Positions 1 through 8,265 are shown, numbered from the stretch's first letter. The stretch: DNA of 53,973 bases from Desulfovibrionaceae bacterium (GCA_031082225.1 JAVHLG010000025.1:1-53973); one strand, 5' to 3'. The notes: a model not told the origin generated them from the letters alone. A program made the numbers and translations.

Positions 1-3
1 GTC

Positions 4-1809
4 TTATTCTTCCTTCTTGCGGGTCTTGATGCCCAATTCGCGCAGTTGCCCGGGGGCCACGGTATTGGGGGCGTCGGTCAAAAGGCAGGCCGCCTTCTGG
101 GTCTTGGGGAAGGCGATGACGTCCCGGATGGACTTGGACCCGCATAGGAGCATGATAATACGGTCCAGGCCGAAGGCAATGCCGCCGTGGGGCGGGGTGC
201 CGTGTTCCAGGGCGCGCAGGAAGAAGCCGAATTTTTCCGAGGTCTCGGCCTCGTCAAGCCCCAGGGCGGCGAACATGCGGCGCTGGACCTCGGGGGTGTG
301 GATGCGGATGGAGCCGCCGCCGATCTCGTAGCCGTTTAAGACCAGGTCGTAGGCCCGGGCCAGGGCCTTTTCCGGTTCGTTTTCCAGGATGTCCAGGTGC
401 CCGGGAGCGGCCGAGGTGAAGGGATGGTGCCGGGCCACGAAGCGTTTGGCCTCGGGATCGTATTCGAAGAGCGGGAAATCGGTGATCCACACCGGCGCGT
501 ACGCGCCCTCGGGGATGAGCCCGAAGCGCTCGCCGAGCTTTATGCGCAGGTATCCCAGGGCGGTGTTGACCATGTCCGCCGGACCGGCCTGGAAGAACAC
601 GATGTCGCCGACTTCGAGGGAGAGTTCCCGGGCCAGGCCCTCGCGTTCGGCCTCGGAGAGGAACTTGGCGAACGGCGACTGCCACTCGTCGGGCCGGATC
701 TTGATCCAGGCCAGACCCTGGGCCCCGTAGATCTTGACGTATTCCGTGAAGTCGTCGATCTCCTTGCGCGACAACTCGCCGCCGCCGGGCACGCGCAGGC
801 CCTTGACCAGCTCGGCCTTGGCGAAGACCCGGAAGCCCGAGTCGCGCACCACGTGGGTCACGTCCTTGAGCTTTAAGTCAAAGCGGATGTCCGGCTTGTC
901 CAGGCCGTAGTCGGCGATGGCCGCAGCGTAGGTCATGCGCGGGAAGGGCGAGGGCAGCTCGACGCCTGCGGCGTCGCGGAAGATGCCCATGACCATGCCC
1001 TCGGCCATCTCCATGACCTGGGCCTCGTCCACAAAGGACATTTCAATGTCGATCTGGGTGAATTCCGGCTGGCGGTCGGCGCGCAGATCCTCGTCCCGGA
1101 AGCAGCGCACGATCTGGTAGTAGCGGTCCATGCCGGACATCATGAGCATCTGCTTGAAAAGCTGCGGCGACTGGGGCAGGGCGTAGAACGAACCCTGGTT
1201 GACCCGGCTGGGCACCAGGAAGTCGCGCGCCCCCTCGGGGGTGCTCTTGGTCAGGATGGGGGTCTCGACTTCGAGAAAGCCCAGGGAATCCAGGTAGCGG
1301 CGCACGCTCATGGAGGCCTTGTGCCGGGCCAGGAAGTTGGCCGCCAGCTTGGGGCGGCGCAGGTCCAGGTAGCGGTATTTGAGGCGCAGGGATTCGGCGG
1401 CGTCGGTGCGGTCCTCAATGGGGAAGGCCGGGGTGGCGGCGGTGTTGAGCAGTTTGAAGTCGGAAACCACCACCTCGATCTCGCCCGTGGCCATGTTCGG
1501 GTTGACCATGCCCTCGGGCCGGGCGCGCACCAGGCCGGTGACGGCCAGCACGTATTCCACGCGCAGGTCGTGGGCCTTGTCGTGGGCGGCCGGGGCGTCG
1601 TCCGGCGAAAAGACGACCTGGGTCAGGCCCGCCCGGTCGCGAAGATCGATAAAGATCAGCCCGCCGTGGTCGCGGCGGTACTGGGCCCAGCCCATCAGCG
1701 TCACGGTGCGGCCGATGTCGGCTTTGGCCAGCTGGCCGCAGGAATGGGTGCGCCGCCAGCCGCCCAGTTCGTCGAGCAGGGCGGTTTCGCGGGGAAGGGC
1801 GTCGCTCAT
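4..1809 (-). CDS. aspS: Aspartyl-tRNA synthetase, probably non-discriminating
   Basis: This class II synthetase charges tRNA-Asp with aspartate in the cytosol. The 601-residue product has the normal bacterial length. It has an N-terminal OB-fold anticodon domain (about 20-120), class II motif 2 around FRDEDLRADRQPEFTQ, a bacterial insertion domain in the middle and motif 3 with GIAFGLDR near the C terminus. His48 (RRDHGG) and Gly100 (RPEGMVNPN) occupy the positions that in Pseudomonas-type enzymes allow charging of tRNA-Asn as well; discriminating E. coli-type enzymes carry Leu and Lys there. I therefore infer a non-discriminating enzyme that works with GatCAB. I chose the ATG at 1809; an ATG at 1818 would add three residues, and the longer upstream reading frame only runs through the hisS region. 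It lies 86 bases downstream of hisS and is probably co-transcribed with it. Confidence 0.96.
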   Translation of the reverse strand: MSDALPRETALLDELGGWRRTHSCGQLAKADIGRTVTLMGWAQYRRDHGGLIFIDLRDRAGLTQVVFSPDDAPAAHDKAHDLRVEYVLAVTGLVRARPEGMVNPNMATGEIEVVVSDFKLLNTAATPAFPIEDRTDAAESLRLKYRYLDLRRPKLAANFLARHKASMSVRRYLDSLGFLEVETPILTKSTPEGARDFLVPSRVNQGSFYALPQSPQLFKQMLMMSGMDRYYQIVRCFRDEDLRADRQPEFTQIDIEMSFVDEAQVMEMAEGMVMGIFRDAAGVELPSPFPRMTYAAAIADYGLDKPDIRFDLKLKDVTHVVRDSGFRVFAKAELVKGLRVPGGGELSRKEIDDFTEYVKIYGAQGLAWIKIRPDEWQSPFAKFLSEAEREGLARELSLEVGDIVFFQAGPADMVNTALGYLRIKLGERFGLIPEGAYAPVWITDFPLFEYDPEAKRFVARHHPFTSAAPGHLDILENEPEKALARAYDLVLNGYEIGGGSIRIHTPEVQRRMFAALGLDEAETSEKFGFFLRALEHGTPPHGGIAFGLDRIIMLLCGSKSIRDVIAFPKTQKAACLLTDAPNTVAPGQLRELGIKTRKKEE

Positions 1810-1895
1810 GGTGTGCATGCTCCGTATGGATGTCGCGGGGTCGCGGGTTTGGTTGCGGTTTGTTGGGATTTGTTGCGGAGTTTGGCGCGGCAGGG

Positions 1896-3155
1896 TTACC
1901 GGCGGCCGATCCGGGCGGTGAAGAAGTCGGTCAGGCCGTCCATGGGCACGGCGGTCTGTGAGCCGTCGGCCAGATCCTTGACCTGGACCTCGTCCCGGAC
2001 GAGTTCGGCCTCGCCCAGGATCAGGCACAGCCGCGCCCCCAGGCGTCCGGCGCGGCGCAGGCCGCTTTTGGCGCTGCCCGGCCTGTAGGGCGTCTCGCCG
2101 CAATATCCCAGGCGGCGCAGGGACTGGACCATGAGCAGGGCGGGCTCAAGGGCGGCGGGGTCGAGGATGGCCACGTCGAAGTCGGGTTTTGCGTCCGGCA
2201 GGCCGGAGACCAGAAGCGCCAGCCGCTCCATGCCGCAGGCGAACCCGATGCCCGGGGTGTCCGGGCCGCCCAGGTCGGCCACCAGCCCGTCGTAGCGGCC
2301 GCCCCCGGCGATGGAGGACTGGGCCCCGATGTCGCCGGAGACGATCTCGAAGGTGGTGCGCACGTAGTAGTCCAGGCCGCGCACCAACCGGGGGGCCGGT
2401 TCATAGGCCATCCCGGCGGCGTCCAAAAGGCCCTTGACCGCGTCGAAGTGATCCAGGCAGTCGGGGCACAGGTAGTCCGTGATTTTGGGGGCGTCCAGGG
2501 TCAGTTCCCGGCAGCCGGGGGCCTTGCAGTCGAGCACGCGCAGGGGGTTGGTCAGCTTGCGGCGCAGGCAGTCCTCGCACAGCTTTTCCTTGTGCATGCC
2601 GCGCAAAAAATCCCGCAGGGCGTCGAGATAGACCGGGCGGCACTGGCGGCAGCCCAGGGAGTTGAGCTGGGTCGTGGTGTCGGTGATGCCCAGTTCGGTG
2701 AGGAAGTGGTTGAGCATAAGGAGCATCTCGGCGTCCAGGGCCGGTTCCGGCGAGCCCAGGGCCTCCACGTCCACCTGGTGGAACTGGCGCATGCGGCCCT
2801 TCTGGGGCCGTTCGTAGCGGAACATGGGGCCGTGGGCAAAAAGCTTGGCCACGCCCTCGGCGGCGCAAAGCTTCTGCTCCACGTAGGCCCGCACAAGTCC
2901 GGCCGTGGCCTCGGGCCGAAGCGTCAGGGAGCGGCCCTTGCGGTCCGGGAAGGTGTACATCTCCTTTTGCACCACGTCGGTCTGTGCGCCGATGGACCGG
3001 GTGAAAAGCTCGGTGCGTTCCAAGAGCGGGATGCGGGCCTCGCGGTAGCCGTAGAGGGCGAAAACCCGGGCGGCTGTGCGCTCGATGTGGGAGAAAACAT
3101 CGCTTTCCGGTGCGAACAGGTCCGCAAAACCTTTGATTTTCTGAATTTTGTCCAT
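1896..3155 (-). CDS. hisS: Histidyl-tRNA synthetase
   Basis: Class II synthetase that attaches histidine to tRNA-His. The 419-residue product has the standard length and architecture. The N terminus begins MDKIQKIKGFADLF, motif 2 follows (FRYERPQKGRMRQFHQ), then the two histidine-specific signatures RGLDYYVRTTFE and GGGRYDGL, and motif 3 with GIGFACGMERL. The last 90 or so residues form the anticodon-binding domain. A cysteine-rich stretch in the middle (CRQC, CEDC, CPDC) looks like a zinc-binding insertion. The ATG at 3155 matches the family N terminus; a start 14 codons upstream would add an unrelated GC-rich stretch. It is the first gene of the hisS-aspS pair and has a good promoter upstream. 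Confidence 0.96.
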   Translation of the reverse strand: MDKIQKIKGFADLFAPESDVFSHIERTAARVFALYGYREARIPLLERTELFTRSIGAQTDVVQKEMYTFPDRKGRSLTLRPEATAGLVRAYVEQKLCAAEGVAKLFAHGPMFRYERPQKGRMRQFHQVDVEALGSPEPALDAEMLLMLNHFLTELGITDTTTQLNSLGCRQCRPVYLDALRDFLRGMHKEKLCEDCLRRKLTNPLRVLDCKAPGCRELTLDAPKITDYLCPDCLDHFDAVKGLLDAAGMAYEPAPRLVRGLDYYVRTTFEIVSGDIGAQSSIAGGGRYDGLVADLGGPDTPGIGFACGMERLALLVSGLPDAKPDFDVAILDPAALEPALLMVQSLRRLGYCGETPYRPGSAKSGLRRAGRLGARLCLILGEAELVRDEVQVKDLADGSQTAVPMDGLTDFFTARIGRR

Positions 3156-3209
3156 GGGTTCCGATCGCTTGGGAGGATGTGGCGCGCGCGCCGTCAAAAA
3201 AGAAGAAAA

Positions 3210-3238
3210 ATGTTAGTCGCAACCGGGGCGATTGTCAA
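3210..3238 (-). promoter_or_regulatory. Sigma-70-type promoter of hisS-aspS
   Basis: Read on the minus strand, a perfect -35 hexamer TTGACA (3233-3238) is followed by a 17-base spacer and the -10 hexamer TAACAT (3210-3215), which matches four of six consensus bases. Transcription would start near 3203, leaving a leader of about 48 bases before hisS. That leader contains a perfect 12-base palindrome, GGCGCGCGCGCC (3181-3192), of unknown meaning. No T-box features were seen in it. Confidence 0.6.
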
Positions 3239-3268
3239 AAAAAGGGGTACAGAAGGGCGCCGGCCGGA

Positions 3269-4003
3269 TCAGCCGATGCCCGGCTTGGCCTTGAGCGCAT
3301 GCAGGGGCGTGACGGCCGGTTCGCCCAGAAGGTCCACCCGGGCGGCGCAAAAGGCCCCCAGGGGCAGGGGCAGGATCGGGGCGTTCAGATGCCGCCAGGG
3401 CGGGGCGTCGCGCCAGGTGGCCATGGGCCCGAAGAGTACGCTGCGGCAGACATAGGGCCGTCGACCCAGGTTCTCCATGGCCAGCCGCCTCATCTCCCAG
3501 GGCAGAAACCACCGGGCCTGTCCGAGGATCGAGCCGCCCCGGCCGCCGGGCAGGCCTTTGGTGAACAGCCAGTGCAGGGACAGGCGGTTCAAAAAACCGA
3601 TGATCAGTCCCTTGCGGGCCACCCGGGCGGCCTCGCGCAGGGCCAGGCCCGGGTCCGGGCAGAACTCCAGCACCGTGAGAAGCACCGCGAAGTCGAATTC
3701 GTTGTCGTCAAAGGGCAGATGCTCCGCGTCGCCCAGGTGCAGATCGGCCAGGGAACCCATGCGGGTGCGGGCGGCCTCCAGCATGGCCGGCGACTTGTCC
3801 AGCCCGGTCACGTCGAACCCGGCGTGGTGCAACACCTCCAGAAAGATGCCCGTGCCGCAGCCGACCTCCAGGAGGCGCTGCCCCCGGCGCGGCCAGCCCG
3901 AGGCCATGTGCCCAAGCAGGCGCACCTCCCGACGCAGGGCGAAGGCCCCCCGGGGGGTGGTGAACCAGGCGTCGTAGCGCCGTGCCGCGTCCGTGTCCCA
4001 CAT
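3269..4003 (-). CDS. Class I SAM-dependent methyltransferase
   Basis: The 244-residue protein has a Rossmann-type methyltransferase core. Motif I is LLEVGCGTGIFLE (about 44-56), the acidic end of strand 2 is VTGLDKSP, and motif II/III is GDAEHLPFDDNEFDFAVLL, with a loop typical of the UbiE/BioC-like Methyltransf_11 group. The substrate cannot be told from sequence. The gene stands alone between the hisS promoter region and the radical SAM gene, from which it is separated by a strong hairpin. ATG 4003 is the natural start because the family N terminus (WDTDAARRYDAWF) begins there. Confidence 0.85.
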   Translation of the reverse strand: MWDTDAARRYDAWFTTPRGAFALRREVRLLGHMASGWPRRGQRLLEVGCGTGIFLEVLHHAGFDVTGLDKSPAMLEAARTRMGSLADLHLGDAEHLPFDDNEFDFAVLLTVLEFCPDPGLALREAARVARKGLIIGFLNRLSLHWLFTKGLPGGRGGSILGQARWFLPWEMRRLAMENLGRRPYVCRSVLFGPMATWRDAPPWRHLNAPILPLPLGAFCAARVDLLGEPAVTPLHALKAKPGIG

Positions 4004-4148
4004 GGCCGGACCCTACCCCGGGCATGGGGGGAAAGGGAAGCCCCCGCCGACAGGTCTGGGGCCGGGATTTCAGGGGGTGCGGCAAGGTCCCCAAAGGTGT
4101 GGCGCGTCACATGGTGAAGCCGCCACAAGTTTTCGGAAGGGGAGGATT

Positions 4149-4188
4149 CGGGAGGGGGACCCTTTTTGAAAAAGGGTTCCCCCTCCCG
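4149..4188. terminator. Long hairpin, probable bidirectional terminator
   Basis: The arms are 4149-4167 and 4169-4188. They pair almost perfectly with one extra T in the second arm, and the stem is G/C-rich at its base and A/T-rich towards the loop. It lies 11 bases beyond the stop codon of the radical SAM gene. The same base design (G-run, A/T core, C-run) recurs at 53930-53959. Confidence 0.65.
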
Positions 4189-4198
4189 GGGCGTCGTC

Positions 4199-5068
4199 CT
4201 ACAGGGCCCGGACGTGGTCCGGCCGCAGGGGCACGTCCCCGGCCAGGGCGCGGCCGATGAGCGCCAGGGCCGTGCCCTTGTCCCGGGGCAGGCGGAGTTT
4301 GAGCGGCAGGAAGTTGGAGGCGTGGTTGGCCAGGAAAAGCCCCCGGCTTAAGGTGGTGTGGGCCAACAGCGCGGCCAGTTCGCCGAGCATTCCCCGGGCG
4401 TCGGGAAGCACGAAGCGCCCGGCCTTCCAGTCGGCGTGCAGGGGGGTGCCCGGAACCAGCATGAGCGTCAGGGCGGCGGCCTGATCCGGGTCCATCTCGG
4501 ACAGGGCCGCGCCGGTGCGCTCGGCATGGACGCGGGAGCGGTCGATCCCGGCCAGCCCCAGGAGCACCGTAACCGACAGGCGCAGCCCGGCCCGGCGGAC
4601 CTTTTGCCCGGCGCTCACGATGTCGGCCACGGCGTCGGCCTTGCCCATGGCGGAAAGCGTGTCCTGGTCGCCGGACTCCAGGCCCATGTACAGGGTATGC
4701 AGACCCAGGCCGCGAAGCGCCGCCAATTCGTCCACGGACTTGGGGCCCAGGCTTTTGGCGTTGGCGTAGGCCGAGACCCGGTTCACGAAGGGCAGCTTCT
4801 CCCGGATGCGGCCAAGGAGCCGCGTCAGGCGGTTGACGGACAGGACCATGGCGTCGCCGTCGCACAAAAAGACCCGGCGTTGGCGGCGGCAGTAGGTGGC
4901 GGCGAAATCCAGGGCGGCGTCCACGTCGGCCTCGGGGACCACCCGGAAGGGCTTGCCCGTGTAGGCCCCGCAAAAGGCGCATGTGTTGTGCGAGCAGCCC
5001 AGGGTGGCCTGGATGAGGATGCTGTCGGCCTCGCTGGGGGGCCGGATGACGGAGCCGATAAGGTGCAT
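4199..5068 (-). CDS. Radical SAM protein (Elp3/HemN-like fold)
   Basis: The 289-residue protein has a radical SAM cluster motif near residues 25-35, CSHNTCAFC, giving a CX4-5CX2C spacing that should bind a [4Fe-4S] cluster and S-adenosylmethionine. Further family signatures are the FLCDGDAM strand, the glycine/acidic motif HTLYMGLESGDQ, and a barrel segment SVTVLLGLAG. No extra C-terminal cluster domain is visible. The reaction is unknown; small proteins of this kind in anaerobes are usually annotated simply as radical SAM proteins. It is a single gene with its own downstream hairpin, and no partner gene beside it suggests a substrate. Confidence 0.88.
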   Translation of the reverse strand: MHLIGSVIRPPSEADSILIQATLGCSHNTCAFCGAYTGKPFRVVPEADVDAALDFAATYCRRQRRVFLCDGDAMVLSVNRLTRLLGRIREKLPFVNRVSAYANAKSLGPKSVDELAALRGLGLHTLYMGLESGDQDTLSAMGKADAVADIVSAGQKVRRAGLRLSVTVLLGLAGIDRSRVHAERTGAALSEMDPDQAAALTLMLVPGTPLHADWKAGRFVLPDARGMLGELAALLAHTTLSRGLFLANHASNFLPLKLRLPRDKGTALALIGRALAGDVPLRPDHVRAL

Positions 5069-5129
5069 GGGTGCGTCTTTGTGGGCGTTTTGGGGTGGCC
5101 GTCCGGTGCAGGTTTCCAGAGGACCGTTA

Positions 5130-5318
5130 TCAGAAGATGGCCGGAAGACCGGCCTGTTTGCAGAGTTCGTTGGCGGTGATGCGGTCCAGGGTGTGGTGCC
5201 GTTTCACCGGTATCACCTTGACCCCATTGGAGTAAATGGAGTGGTTGCCTCCCTCGCGGTGTAAATGGAAGCCGTTTTTCTCCAGATGCCGGACAAGATC
5301 ACGCCGTTTGACGGACAT
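5130..5318 (-). CDS. hicA: HicA-type mRNA interferase toxin
   Basis: This 62-residue protein has the HicA (YcfA-like) double-stranded RNA-binding fold. It begins with a lysine/arginine helix (VKRRDLVRHLEKNGF) and carries the catalytic-histidine motif EGGNHSIY followed by the typical VIPVKRHHTLDRIT segment. HicA toxins cleave mRNA when not bound by HicB. The gene overlaps the end of the upstream hicB by 20 bases, so translation is probably coupled and antitoxin is made first. It appears intact, with no missing key residue. Confidence 0.88.
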   Translation of the reverse strand: MSVKRRDLVRHLEKNGFHLHREGGNHSIYSNGVKVIPVKRHHTLDRITANELCKQAGLPAIF

Positions 5319-5535
5319 GGGGCGTTTCCACGGCCAGGGCTTCCATGAGGGCGTTGCCGGGAGGGATGTCCCTGCCCATCTCCCCGTAAGCCAGGACCAT
5401 TTCCCTCAGGGCGTCCCGGAGCTGCTCCCGGCATTCCTCAAGGGTCCGGCCTTCGGTGACCACCTCGGGCCATTCCACCAGACGTCCCATATAGCCGGAT
5501 GGGATTTTCAGATATTGCGCTGTATACTGGATCAT
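5299..5535 (-). CDS. hicB: HicB-type antitoxin
   Basis: The 78-residue protein matches the HicB partial RNase H-like fold. It has the N-terminal strand pair (YTAQYLKIPSGYMGRLVEWP), then VVTEGRTLEECREQLRDALREMVL, which is the hallmark segment of the family. It is short and ends without an obvious ribbon-helix-helix or helix-turn-helix DNA-binding domain, so autoregulation would have to use another surface or the HicA-HicB complex. It precedes and overlaps hicA. ATG 5535 is the only sensible start. Confidence 0.85.
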   Translation of the reverse strand: MIQYTAQYLKIPSGYMGRLVEWPEVVTEGRTLEECREQLRDALREMVLAYGEMGRDIPPGNALMEALAVETPHVRQTA

Positions 5536-5597
5536 AGGCGTTTCGTGCCTGGAGCAGGTTGCGAAGTCAATGGTCTGCGAGCCGGGCGGGGCAGAAG

Positions 5598-5635
5598 CGG
5601 CCGCCGCACCCCGTATCCGGGAAACGCGGCGGCCG
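5598..5635 (-). terminator. GC-rich hairpin after the cysteine-rich protein gene
   Basis: A perfect 10-base stem (arms 5598-5607 and 5626-5635) lies 13 bases beyond the stop codon of the minus-strand gene at 5648. There is no T-run after it, so a role in termination is only likely, not certain. Confidence 0.4.
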
Positions 5636-5647
5636 ACCTCCAGGGTG

Positions 5648-6100
5648 TTACTGTCCCATGCCGCACCCGGAACGCACGCTGCGGCAATAGGCCTCGCACT
5701 GGCGCATGTATTCGGGATTGGAGGTGTTTTTTGGGTCGCGACGGCAGTTGTCCAGGCATTGGGCGTACTGGGCGTTGCAGTATTCCCTGGTCTCGACGTT
5801 GCTGCGCATGTCGCTGCCGGTGAGGGCCTCGGGCCGGACCTGGACCACGGGGACGCGGTTTTCCGCCCCCGGGTCGCCGCCGCTTTGGAAGCGCAACTGG
5901 GCGACGCAGGTCAGGTTGCACTGGGAACACGACAGGTTGCACAGGACGCTGGGATCATGGCGGGCGCCGGGGGGAACCATGATGGCGCACACCGGGGCGC
6001 CGCCGGGCTTGACGCAGTAATATTTGGTCTGGGCCTGGACCCGGGAAGCGGCCGTCGCCATGAAAAGCGCCATGGCCAGAATCAAAAACAGGCGTTTCAT
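5648..6100 (-). CDS. Secreted cysteine-rich protein, unknown function
   Basis: The product is 150 residues. It starts with a classic Sec signal peptide (MKRLFLILAMALFMATAASRV, cleavage expected after VQA, about residue 23). The mature part carries twelve cysteines, several in close sets (LCNLSCSQCNLTC, then QCLDNC and QCEAYC), so it should be held by disulfides or bind a metal in the periplasm. I do not recognise a family. The start at 6100 is supported by GGAGG seven bases upstream; an in-frame start at 6157 would put 19 extra residues before the signal peptide. It is transcribed divergently from the ATP synthase operon. Confidence 0.75.
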   Translation of the reverse strand: MKRLFLILAMALFMATAASRVQAQTKYYCVKPGGAPVCAIMVPPGARHDPSVLCNLSCSQCNLTCVAQLRFQSGGDPGAENRVPVVQVRPEALTGSDMRSNVETREYCNAQYAQCLDNCRRDPKNTSNPEYMRQCEAYCRSVRSGCGMGQ

Positions 6101-6289
6101 GAAAACCTCCTTGCTTTGCGTACGAAAAAAATCCATGAGAAATGGGCTTAAAATCAAAACCTATCCCAAAGGGGCGGGGTTGTCATGTGCGCCCCCTCCC
6201 CGGCGCGCGGGGACAGGGGGCCGGGCTGTCGGAAAGGGCAAAACGGGTCTTCCCAGAGGGGAAAATGGATGATAAAAGGGCAAATGCCG

Positions 6290-6318
6290 TTGACTTTCCC
6301 AAATTGGCCGTGTTAGGG
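6290..6318 (+). promoter_or_regulatory. Possible promoter of the atpZIBE operon
   Basis: TTGACT (6290-6295, five of six bases of the -35 consensus) is followed after 17 bases by TTAGGG (6313-6318), a poor -10. It is placed directly before the Rex-like site at 6328-6345, so a repressor there would sit over the start of transcription. I see nothing else in the rest of the divergent gap (6101-6403) apart from G/C-rich short inverted repeats around 6190-6235. Confidence 0.35.
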
Positions 6319-6327
6319 CTTCGCGAC

Positions 6328-6345
6328 TTGTGAAGTCTTGCACGA
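6328..6345. promoter_or_regulatory. Candidate Rex operator upstream of the ATP synthase F0 operon
   Basis: The 18 bases TTGTGAAGTCTTGCACGA match the Rex consensus TTGTGAA-N4-TTCACAA at 12 of its 14 fixed positions, with the left half perfect. It lies 59 bases before the chosen start of atpZ and just downstream of the possible promoter. The rex gene itself is encoded 2 kb away. Confidence 0.55.
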
Positions 6346-6403
6346 TCTCCGTCGCGCGTGGCGGCAAGCGCCTGTGGAAAGGCCTGGGACGGGGGAGGAC
6401 GTG

Positions 6404-6676
6404 GTGCTGGACAAATTTCTCAAGTCGCCGATATTTAAAGATAAAAAGACGTGGGACGCCGTAGGCAACGCCTCGGTCATAGGGCTGCATCTGGTTTCCG
6501 GCGTTCTTGTGGGGCTTTTCATCGGATATTGGCTGGACGTGTGGCTTGGCACCAAGCCGTGGTTGCTTCTGTTGTTTTTGCTGTTCGGCATTGCCGCAGG
6601 ATTTCGGAACATCTACCTGGAAGCCAAAAAGTTCCAGGAAGAGAACACGACGACGAACCATGACGACCAGGGCTAG
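6404..6676 (+). CDS. atpZ: AtpZ/AtpI-family small membrane protein of the ATP synthase operon
   Basis: A protein of 90 residues with two membrane segments (about 22-43 and 48-66) joined by the short turn DVWLGTKP, followed by a charged tail with the motif FRNIYLEAKKF. This is the pattern of the AtpZ/putative F0F1 assembly family, thought to help assemble the c-ring or move magnesium or calcium. The chosen start is the GTG at 6404, with GGGGGAGG 5 bases upstream; a GTG at 6401 and a TTG at 6338 are also in frame. It overlaps atpI by 17 bases. Confidence 0.8.
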   Translation: MLDKFLKSPIFKDKKTWDAVGNASVIGLHLVSGVLVGLFIGYWLDVWLGTKPWLLLLFLLFGIAAGFRNIYLEAKKFQEENTTTNHDDQG

Positions 6677-7121
6677 TACGCTTGTGACCTCCTTCGACCG
6701 GATGCTTTTCCGCAGGGGGTTCGTCAATCCGGACATCAGGATGTTGGTGCGCAACCAGATCCTGTTGGCCGGATTTTCCACGGTGTTCTGTCTGGCGATT
6801 CTGGGGTTTTCGGCGTGGGCGTGGTCGTACGGCGCTGGGGCGGTCCTGGCGACGCTGAATTTCTGGTTTCTGGCCGGATTCGGCGTGCGCATCACCTCCC
6901 AGCCCAACCGGACCGAGGCCGTCCTGGCCACCTTGACCCGGTTTTATCTGCGGCTGGGGCTGACCGGCGCGGTCCTTTACGCGCTTATCGTGTGGGCAGG
7001 GGCGCGACCCGTCGCGCTTTTGACCGGGGTTTCAATCATCGTCGTCAATTTTCTGTGCTGGGGCGCCGTCAAGATCGCGGCCTCCGGAACGCGGGAAGCG
7101 CCAAATGGAAAGGAGGCATAA
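6660..7121 (+). CDS. atpI: ATP synthase subunit I
   Basis: The 153-residue protein has about four hydrophobic segments (near 33-52, 56-75, 95-112, 116-135) and the layout of the AtpI family (ATP synthase I chain). AtpI is an accessory protein that helps assemble the membrane rotor. It starts at ATG 6660 inside the end of atpZ and is followed 3 bases later by atpB, so the genes are translationally coupled. Sequence conservation of the family is low and the call rests on topology and position. Confidence 0.82.
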   Translation: MTTRASTLVTSFDRMLFRRGFVNPDIRMLVRNQILLAGFSTVFCLAILGFSAWAWSYGAGAVLATLNFWFLAGFGVRITSQPNRTEAVLATLTRFYLRLGLTGAVLYALIVWAGARPVALLTGVSIIVVNFLCWGAVKIAASGTREAPNGKEA

Positions 7122-7124
7122 GCT

Positions 7125-7814
7125 ATGGCTGGTGGTGGACTTCCGCATCCCCTTCTGCTCGTCGTGGAGGGCTTTCACTCGGTCGGTCTGAACGTTCCGG
7201 ACACCGTGGTGAACGCCTGGGTGGTCATGGGCATCATGATCGTGATCGGCTCCATGGCCACGCGCAAGTTGGCCATGGTTCCCGGAGGGATGCAGAACTT
7301 TTTCGAATTCCTGGTAGGCGGCCTGGAAAGTTTCGTGGTCGCCAACATCGGCGAGAAGGGGCGCAAGGTCTTCCCGTTTTTGTGCGGCCTTTTCGTCTTC
7401 ATCCTCATCGGAAACCTCATCGGCTTTGTGCCCGGCTTCGACGCGCCCACGGCCAACATCAACACCAATGCGGCCATGGCGCTCACGGTCTTTATCTATT
7501 ACAACTTCTGGGGACTCAAGCTGTGGGGCCCCGGTTACATCAAACACTTTCTTGGACCGTTCTGGTGGCTCATTCCGCTCATGCTTCCGGTGGAACTGAT
7601 CTCCCACCTGGCCCGGCCGCTTTCGCTCACCCTGCGTCTTTTCGGCAACGTGCGCGGCGGTGAAATCGTCCTGGTGCTGCTGTTCGCCTTGGCCCCGGTG
7701 GTCTCCACCTTCCCCATGTACTTCATGTTCATTCTGGCCAAGACCATCCAGGCGTTCGTGTTCTTCATGCTGTCCATGATCTACCTCAAGGGATCGCTGG
7801 AACACGCCCATTAG
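7125..7814 (+). CDS. atpB: ATP synthase F0 subunit a
   Basis: The stator subunit that forms the ion half-channels beside the c-ring. The 229-residue protein has five or six membrane helices. The signature LRLFGNVRGGE contains the essential arginine (Arg171) that faces the c-ring carboxylate. NLIGFVPGF and the C-terminal TIQAFVFFMLSMIYL are also typical. A Shine-Dalgarno GGAGG lies before ATG 7125. The F1 genes and the b subunit are not in this window; separating atpIBE from atpFHAGDC is common in Desulfovibrio. Confidence 0.95.
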   Translation: MAGGGLPHPLLLVVEGFHSVGLNVPDTVVNAWVVMGIMIVIGSMATRKLAMVPGGMQNFFEFLVGGLESFVVANIGEKGRKVFPFLCGLFVFILIGNLIGFVPGFDAPTANINTNAAMALTVFIYYNFWGLKLWGPGYIKHFLGPFWWLIPLMLPVELISHLARPLSLTLRLFGNVRGGEIVLVLLFALAPVVSTFPMYFMFILAKTIQAFVFFMLSMIYLKGSLEHAH

Positions 7815-7854
7815 AATCGGGGGAAATGGTCCTTAGGACCAACAACACTACTAA

Positions 7855-8202
<348 letters not shown>

Positions 8203-8222
8203 TTGCGGACATACCGATTTGG

Positions 8223-8254
8223 AAAAGGAGGCCGGAACTCCGGCCTCCTTTTTT
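8223..8254 (+). terminator. Rho-independent terminator of the atp operon
   Basis: A perfect 9-base stem GGAGGCCGG/CCGGCCTCC (8227-8235 and 8240-8248) with loop AACT is followed by a run of six T. It lies 24 bases after the atpE stop codon. Confidence 0.92.
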
Positions 8255-8265
8255 CAAGGCGCCTC

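Noticed and set aside
1321-2088. Plus-strand frame opposite aspS
   Set aside because: Antisense shadow of aspS without a family match or ribosome-binding site.
3156-3209. T-box leader before hisS
   Set aside because: The leader is only about 48 bases and lacks the T-box sequence and specifier stem.
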